In this document: piece after piece, positions 52,917-58,299 of the stretch | Numbering within the stretch: position 1 is the first letter of the stretch | Layout: the number at the start of each line of letters is the position of its first letter | Source of the DNA: Arthrobacter sp. Soil736 | GTDB taxonomy: Bacteria; Actinomycetota; Actinomycetes; Actinomycetales; Micrococcaceae | Assembly: GCF_001428005.1 (NCBI RefSeq) | Contig: NZ_LMSB01000020.1 | Span: forward strand, 1 to 58,299 | Reading direction: 5' to 3' | Length of the DNA: 58,299 nucleotides | The notes under the pieces: model-generated | What the model was told of the DNA's origin: nothing | Seen by the model: only the letters and a program-made list of their open reading frames with translations | Databases searched by the model: none | Translations under genes and position numbers: made by a program

Positions 52917-54332
52917 GGCATTTCACCTTACTCGCAGTCTGCGGCCACCCACATGCTGGAAGACCGCGGACTCTCTTATGCTCGGGTCCGCCTCGGCTGT
53001 CCGAACGGCGACTTGGGGCGTTCTGCCAGGGGGCCCGAGAACCAGCAACCGCCGGTCACCTTGATCCTGCTGCACAGGAATCAGGAATTGGCCCACGTTT
53101 GCCAAAGGTTTGCTCAAGATTGCCCCGCCTCCAAATGATCTGCCGTGGATACGAATTGAGCGTTGTCTCGTCGGTTCGCTAGTCCCGTTCCGCTTCGGCA
53201 ATGACGCTGCTGCAGAAGGTGTCCGTCGTTGCCGGCAGGCGTCGGGCAATGCGTCGCTCATCAAACGACTGACCCTAGGGGATTAGCGGGGGCGCTAAGT
53301 GTATGGCAGCACCTGCCGCGAGGCGTCGGCATAAGGCCGAGCCCGACTAACTTGGAAGGTACTCCAAAAAGCAGTGTTTCCGTGGATTCCTGCGGGAGAT
53401 GTTGTGGCTGACTCCCGAGGATATTCACTCTGGAGGGGCTCGCCACAGATATCACGATTCCCCCTATTCGCCGGTGTGACAAATCTAGTCATATATCCAT
53501 CCAATACGCAAACCGACTCGACACCCGCTTGGCTGTGTGCATTTCGATCCAGACTTGACGCCGCGAGGCCTTTATCTAATCTCACCGGTCAGTCGTCCGC
53601 TCCGGGGCCCGCGTACTGCACCTGCGAATGCCTCAATCCGGGCCTTGTCGAGAACGGCCCCGATGGCGCTACCACCGAGCTCAGCGGGGGAGAATTCTTT
53701 CAGGACCTAGCAGGCGTTCCATGGCCCTCGGAGCACTCGATCCTGTCGGCTCCGCAAGCTTGGCTAACTGGCCAGGACCAGGGGAAGCTCTGGGATCTTC
53801 TCCGCGTCGCGTTGGACGATGACAGGCTCGTGCTCGTCGTCGTCGGCCGCGATGAGTGGGTCAGCCCAGCAGCTGCCGAACACGCCGCAGCGCGCCTCAA
53901 AGAGTTCCTCGCGAGTCCCGAGCGTTGGCCCCTTTTTGGCCACTCGCCCTATGCTCCCCGCATGCTACCGCGCCCCACGGACTGGCGTCGGGCCGCCGCG
54001 ACAAACGCAAGAACCGGCGGTGCAGCCCCGCGCCGGGGCGAACTCGTTGGGCCCGATGACCTCGGCCGTGGCAGTCCGATCGAAGAAGGCCGGTGGGGCT
54101 TTGCCTAATGGGATGGAGGATGGTCCCTGCGGGTCACGCGCCGTCGGTACCTCGATAGCCGGCGCGCTTGCCTCTCCCAGACCTTGAGATCGTTCTCGGC
54201 CTCGGTCTCTGCCCCTTATGCCTAGTGTGCGGATATCGGTAACGCCCCTGTAACGCGGTGGTTGGTAGGTTGCGAGCACAGCTGGGCGCGTTACGAGTTT
54301 CAGTATTCAAATGCCAAGCCGCGGAGGTGTCA
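52917..54332. other. Region with weak ORFs only
   Basis: The best candidate is a plus-strand frame at 53374-54108; its later part (from about 53690) has plausible coding sequence such as LWDLLRVALDDDRLVLVVVG and WVSPAAAEHAAARLKEFL. It lacks a clear start and its ends are low complexity. I recognise no family. The rest of the region shows nothing I can support. Confidence 0.35.
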
Positions 54333-56219
54333 ATGTTCGACGGACAAAAGCCGGAGCGGGTACAGCCAGAGGACATCAAGGTGGTTGAGTGGTCGGTCGA
54401 TCCTACTGATCAAGCGCTCATCGTCAGCCAGACCCGAGACCATAACCGTGCCGCGTCACCCGAACCTTTTTGCGGCGAGCTCGGCCGGCGCTTGCTTCTG
54501 GCCGAACTGCAGTTTAGCCGTTGGGTAGTCCGGCGGGTGGAGAAGCTTAGTTTCGATCAAGACCGTAATGTAACTCGCCGGCTCACGGTTGACTTCAATA
54601 TTCGGGAGGACGCGCCGCTCGTCGTCGACAAGATCGGTGACCGGTTCTGGATCGTGCCCATATCGCTCATGCGACGGCGCACTTTGGTCAATATGCGTAT
54701 CACGGATGAGGTTGGCAATGTCCTTCCGACGCCGGGAATCCGTCTCACGCAGCAACTTGACGAGTCGATCCTGCTGGCCGCAGCCGGGACCGTCTCACCT
54801 GAGCTTGCTGCGCAAGAGGACGTCCGCGTCTTCATCCGTCAGTTGGTCTCGGGGTCGCGTAGGGAGACGAATGACGCGCTGGCGCTTTTCGAGGGTTCGA
54901 GCGGTCCGGTGCCATACCACCTAAGTCCCCTCACCGAGAGTTCTATTGTCCGCGCTGTGGTCTACCTTCTCCGCCGAAACTTTTCCTTGTACGTTTTCCT
55001 TCCCGCAGGGGCCGAAAAGATGCAGGCCAAACGGCACCGGTTACTCAATCTCGAGTTCAGCGAACCTACGGGGTGGTCACGGATGACGCCCCGCTTTACG
55101 GACACTGATGAAGCGACGCTGTACGAGCATGACGACAGGCCGGCTATAGGGGTGCCCTTTCGTCAGAGGTCTGGCTGGTGGTTTCGTCAAGCAGGGCGGA
55201 AGCTTTGGACGGGATTTCCGTCAGCTCTGGGGCTGCGACCGACAAGCATTCGTGTTCAGGTGCCTGGCGCCGAGAAGGCGTCCAGCTGTCACCTTGAGTT
55301 GACGGCCCCTGAGGGGGTTGAAGTCGTTCGTGCTCAGCTGCTCGCGGGTCGCCCGAACGAGAACGGCGGTCCCTACACCCACGACCACGTGGTGGGGCAT
55401 ACAGCCACCGTGGGCCTCCACGGAGTCGAGGTGCCGAACGGCTCGCTCTGCCAGGCGCAAGTAGATTTTAGAGTCACTTCGCGAGGCTGGCTCACGAACG
55501 CCACCTTCTCGTGTGCATTAGTTGCGCTGGTGCTGATTTCGCTTTTACTTCAGGCATCGGCGCACACTATGCAGTGGCCAACGGGGCAAGTAACGAACAT
55601 TATCGCGCTCCTAATCACGACGGCGGCGGCAGTTGGCGCGATGATCGCCCACTCATCCTTCACCGGGGTCGCTGCTCGTATGGTGGCCCGGCTACGCGGT
55701 CTGGCGGCTGTGGCGGTCGCTCAGCCGATCGTGGCCGCAGGAGCATTGGCGTTTGCGCAAGAGGCCGATAGTTCTACCCCCACTGTTCTGCTTGACATTG
55801 GCACGTTCACTGTCTTGTGGCTGGCTACGGGTATTGCGCTCGGCGTATTCGTACTGATCGGGGCGGCCTTGGTATTGAGTCTCCTCTGCGAGCGGACAGG
55901 CTACAAGGTGGCGTCACCTTGGGACATGACGGCGGACGATGACAGCGGGGATGAGCCGCTGGCCAACTACGCCGATGCACTCAAAACGTTCGGGTTCACA
56001 CGGTCTGCCATCGGGATACTCTCCGCTGAGGGGTGGCACGGGCGGTACGGATGGAGCAACGACAAGCAAGACGCTGCGGTACAGGCACTCGAGAGGTTGG
56101 CTCCGAAGTCGGCTCAGGCCCCGTTGACCTGCAAATGGGACTGGCCACACACAGTCTGCGGCATCAGGGATTTGTGTCCCTACCGCGAGAGATTTCGCCG
56201 TCATGGCGAGTGGACATGA
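54333..56219 (+). CDS. Unrecognised large membrane protein
   Basis: The 628-residue protein has a soluble N-terminal part of about 400 residues (start MFDGQKPERVQPEDIKVVEW). About four membrane helices follow at about 405-545 (FSCALVALVLISLLLQA, VTNIIALLITTAAAVGAMIA, VAQPIVAAGALAFA, WLATGIALGVFVLIGAALVL). A soluble tail has Cys/Trp-rich TCKWDWPHTVCGIRDLCPYR. GGAGGTG lies six bases before ATG 54333, so a longer frame to 54258 is not needed. I know no family for it. The last Cys-rich segment could bind metal. Confidence 0.75.
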   Translation: MFDGQKPERVQPEDIKVVEWSVDPTDQALIVSQTRDHNRAASPEPFCGELGRRLLLAELQFSRWVVRRVEKLSFDQDRNVTRRLTVDFNIREDAPLVVDKIGDRFWIVPISLMRRRTLVNMRITDEVGNVLPTPGIRLTQQLDESILLAAAGTVSPELAAQEDVRVFIRQLVSGSRRETNDALALFEGSSGPVPYHLSPLTESSIVRAVVYLLRRNFSLYVFLPAGAEKMQAKRHRLLNLEFSEPTGWSRMTPRFTDTDEATLYEHDDRPAIGVPFRQRSGWWFRQAGRKLWTGFPSALGLRPTSIRVQVPGAEKASSCHLELTAPEGVEVVRAQLLAGRPNENGGPYTHDHVVGHTATVGLHGVEVPNGSLCQAQVDFRVTSRGWLTNATFSCALVALVLISLLLQASAHTMQWPTGQVTNIIALLITTAAAVGAMIAHSSFTGVAARMVARLRGLAAVAVAQPIVAAGALAFAQEADSSTPTVLLDIGTFTVLWLATGIALGVFVLIGAALVLSLLCERTGYKVASPWDMTADDDSGDEPLANYADALKTFGFTRSAIGILSAEGWHGRYGWSNDKQDAAVQALERLAPKSAQAPLTCKWDWPHTVCGIRDLCPYRERFRRHGEWT

Positions 56220-56362
56220 GCCCACGGTGGTAGGGAGCTGAATTCAGGGGATCACAGTCGAGTCAGGAGCGACTTGCTGTGCACCTGATTTTTGGTTGAC
56301 CGGGAGTTCCAGCGGTTGCGAAGCAGGGACGCCATGCTGCAGTTTAGGTAGGACCGGAGACT

Positions 56363-56968
56363 ATGTTGTCGAATGAGTTGATCACGGCCATCGCTGCGCC
56401 CATTGCCACCGTACTGGTGGCAATGCTCGCTCTGGTTTCTGCGCTGCTAGGCGCAGCTATCGCATCTCGCGCAAAAATCGACGATGCTCTCCGCGCACGC
56501 AGGCTGGAGACATATCCAAAGCTATGGGCTCACACGGCAACCGCATCCCGGTGGCCGCAGAATAACCTGAGTGTCTTACAGATTTCGGCTTTCCACCGGG
56601 CTCTCCGGGAGTGGTATTACGCTGATGGCGGGATGTATCTTTCCCACCGCGCTCGTCAACGCTACGGCGACATGCAGGAAGTCAATGCGGCCCTGCTCCG
56701 CGGCCGTGACAACCACAGCACCCAGGGCCTGTGCGAGGCTGAATATCAGGCACTTATGACAGTCTGCAGCTCGATGCGAACTGCGATGACATTCGACCTT
56801 AATACGAGAAAAACACAGCCGCTTCTTCGTATTGGGCAGTGGGGAACGCAAACGGTCTCATATACCAAAACCTGGTTTAGTAACCGCAAGCCCAGGAAAC
56901 TAGCTGAAGCCCTCGCGGATGCGCGCATTCAAGAATCAGTCGCGCCCGAACATGGCGCCGCGACATAG
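56363..56968 (+). CDS. Hypothetical membrane-anchored protein
   Basis: The 201-residue product has one N-terminal membrane helix at about residues 8-36 (AAPIATVLVAMLALVSALLG) then a helical soluble part with LRARRLETYPKLWAHTATAS and FHRALREWYYADGGMYLSHR. No known family is recognised. It begins 143 bases after the larger membrane protein and may be co-transcribed. Its plan resembles that of the protein at 19768-20262, but I cannot show homology by eye. Confidence 0.65.
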   Translation: MLSNELITAIAAPIATVLVAMLALVSALLGAAIASRAKIDDALRARRLETYPKLWAHTATASRWPQNNLSVLQISAFHRALREWYYADGGMYLSHRARQRYGDMQEVNAALLRGRDNHSTQGLCEAEYQALMTVCSSMRTAMTFDLNTRKTQPLLRIGQWGTQTVSYTKTWFSNRKPRKLAEALADARIQESVAPEHGAAT

Positions 56969-57828
56969 CATGTATCTGGCATGCCCTGTAGCGGGCCGCG
57001 GGATCCCTCGATAGCCGACCGGGGTCAGCAGTAGTCTTCGAATAGATTCTGTCGCAGAAATCCCCGTTCCGGGCACCAACCGTGTTTGATACTTTTCGAA
57101 CGCCCCTGAGCGACATCGTCACCGTTCATCGGTTGCGTCTGTCAAAGGCCAGTTGGTTCTGCCCATCGGCGGCCAGCAAATCTTCACCTTCTCGGCGCGC
57201 ACGTTGCAGACGTCGTGCGGCCGGGCGCACAAGGAAGAGCGGTGCTCCACGTCGCTGCCAGGAAGGTGAATCACCTCGCCCCATTGGCATGCCGGCTGGC
57301 CCTTTCGAGGCACGGTCGGATCACGATTATCGCATGGCCAGTCCATCAAAATCTCCGGGCTGCGCTGCCCCACGAATCGCGGTGCCTCCTTGGGGTCGAC
57401 CACTGAGGCCTCAGCTGGTGGAGTGCCTGAGGCGGGTGGCGCCTGATGCTGCCTTGGGCGTTGGCATTCTCTTTGCTGGCTTTCTTGACCCCTCGTAGCT
57501 GCCATCGCCCCGGCCGTCTGGCTGCCCGGCGTGCGGTCATACAAGTTCCCACGCCTCAGCCCATGAAAGGTCTGAAGGGAGAATCGCATGAGGGAGTTCG
57601 AGTCCGCACAAGTGCTGCGAACTAAGGCGGCCAGAACCGGCTGTCCGGAAATCCATTCCGGACAGCATCAGAACACAGAGCTGCCGCGCCTCCTGGTTGG
57701 GGGCGCGGCAGTCGCTGTCGGTTGTTCAAAATCTGTCAGAAAGGGCGTGTGGACAATGATGCTCCTATTCTTGTCAATGGTCGCTGAGCCACGCGCCGCG
57801 CCAGGTTACCGGGGCCGCCACTCCGGCC
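56969..57828. other. Non-coding-looking region with two hairpins next to an IS110 gene
   Basis: Open frames here on both strands (for example minus 57119-57589) have no ribosome site or family motif. Near the IS110 gene are two strong inverted repeats: CTGTCCGGAA/TTCCGGACAG at 57641-57665 (loop ATCCA) and CTGCCGCGCC/GGCGCGGCAG at 57681-57711. Neither is followed by a T-run. They may be structured non-coding RNA or end sequence of the IS110 element, since IS110 elements carry a structured bridge RNA in a non-coding end. Confidence 0.4.
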
Positions 57829-58299
57829 TCAAGGGTCTGTGATCGCTGCGCGACGGCCTGCGGCCGCCCTTGACCCCGGAGCCTCTGCGGCCCCGGTCGG
57901 GCAGGCAGCACACGGGCCAACCAAGGATGCGGGCATCTGCACGGTTGCAGGGGATTGGTCGTTGAGCCAGGTTTCGTAGCGTTTATGGAAGTCGTTGTCG
58001 TGGGTGAGTCCGCGTTCCAGGCGGGATAACGTGGTCGGCCAGACGTGCAGGGCGTCGGCGGCTTGCTGGAGGGTCAGGTGCTTGGCTGTCCGCACCGCCC
58101 GCAGGGGTCCGGGGTCCGGGGCGGGTTGCGGGTGGAGAAGTTGGTCGTAGATTTCCCGGGCGACGTAGCGTTTGAGGCAGCGCATGATTTCCTTGGTGCT
58201 TTTTCCTTCCTGTCGTCTCTTGGCCACGTAGCTGCGGGTTCGGCTGTCGTAGCGCATCCTTACGAGGACCACGCGGTGGATGGCCTTGTTGGCCTGCCG
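57829..58299 (-). CDS. IS110-family transposase, C-terminal part (runs off the right edge)
   Basis: The frame is open to the window edge and reads NKAIHRVVLVRMRYDSRTRS then KSTKEIMRCLKRYVAREIYD, the characteristic C-terminus of one IS110 subgroup. It is followed by an HTH-like tail (LTLQQAADALHVWPTTLSRL) typical of actinobacterial members. The first two thirds lie outside the window. It appears intact where visible, unlike the remnant of the same segment at 13576-13679. Confidence 0.87.
   Translation of the reverse strand, partial: RQANKAIHRVVLVRMRYDSRTRSYVAKRRQEGKSTKEIMRCLKRYVAREIYDQLLHPQPAPDPGPLRAVRTAKHLTLQQAADALHVWPTTLSRLERGLTHDNDFHKRYETWLNDQSPATVQMPASLVGPCAACPTGAAEAPGSRAAAGRRAAITDP

Noticed and set aside
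57119..57589. 156-codon minus-strand ORF
   Set aside because: No ribosome site, no family motif, and competing frames on the other strand; insufficient support for a gene.

Overview
The window is high-GC, actinobacterial-looking DNA. Codon use, GTG starts, LacI-controlled sugar operons, BTAD regulators and the mix of insertion sequences suggest an Arthrobacter/Pseudarthrobacter-like soil actinomycete. The genus is my inference; no rRNA or marker gene is present.

Layout. (1) 1-3.7 kb is a scrapyard: a 3'-truncated IS256 transposase, a frameshifted IS110 transposase, an intact RraA-family gene and a secreted GH32 fructanase cut off after its catalytic motifs. (2) 4.0-13.5 kb is an intact fructan/sucrose uptake locus: LacI-type regulator with upstream dyad operators, family-5 ABC importer (binding lipoprotein, two permeases, two ATPases), cytoplasmic GH32 beta-fructosidase and aldo/keto reductase. 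(3) 13.5-19.8 kb holds decayed DNA: an IS110 tail, a tRNA-3'-end-like sequence, an SDR tail, and a three-gene IS481/Tn552-like transposon whose transposase carries two frameshifts. (4) 20.5-48.1 kb, minus strand, is one compact run of overlapping genes encoding a contractile injection system (CIS, phage-tail-like). It runs from the DUF4255 tube cap through two sheaths, two tube proteins, tube adaptor, DUF5908-like peptide, hub, spike, a membrane protein, a 1235-residue DUF4157 protein with an HNH-like C-terminus, gp25, gpJ-like and gpI-like baseplate proteins, an unknown protein, an AAA+ ATPase, two related baseplate-like proteins and a small protein, to a BTAD regulator. (5) 48.2-52.9 kb: a divergent His/Asp-rich coiled-coil gene, a peptidoglycan-binding protein, a complete ISL3 element with an 8-bp target duplication, a second BTAD regulator and a second small protein resembling the one at the other end of the CIS operon. 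(6) 53-58.3 kb: unrecognised membrane proteins, weak ORFs, two hairpins and the 3' end of an IS110 transposase running off the right edge.

How it fits together. The sugar locus would bind oligosaccharide outside, import it and cleave it in the cytoplasm; the secreted enzyme that should feed it is broken. The CIS cluster has the parts for a contractile particle but no recognisable tail fibre and no capsid, terminase or T6SS membrane-complex genes. The embedded membrane protein and the lack of fibres recall the cytoplasmic Streptomyces CIS rather than a secreted Afp/PVC particle. The DUF4157-HNH protein is the best candidate for cargo. Two BTAD regulators, each beside a related small protein, bracket the system.
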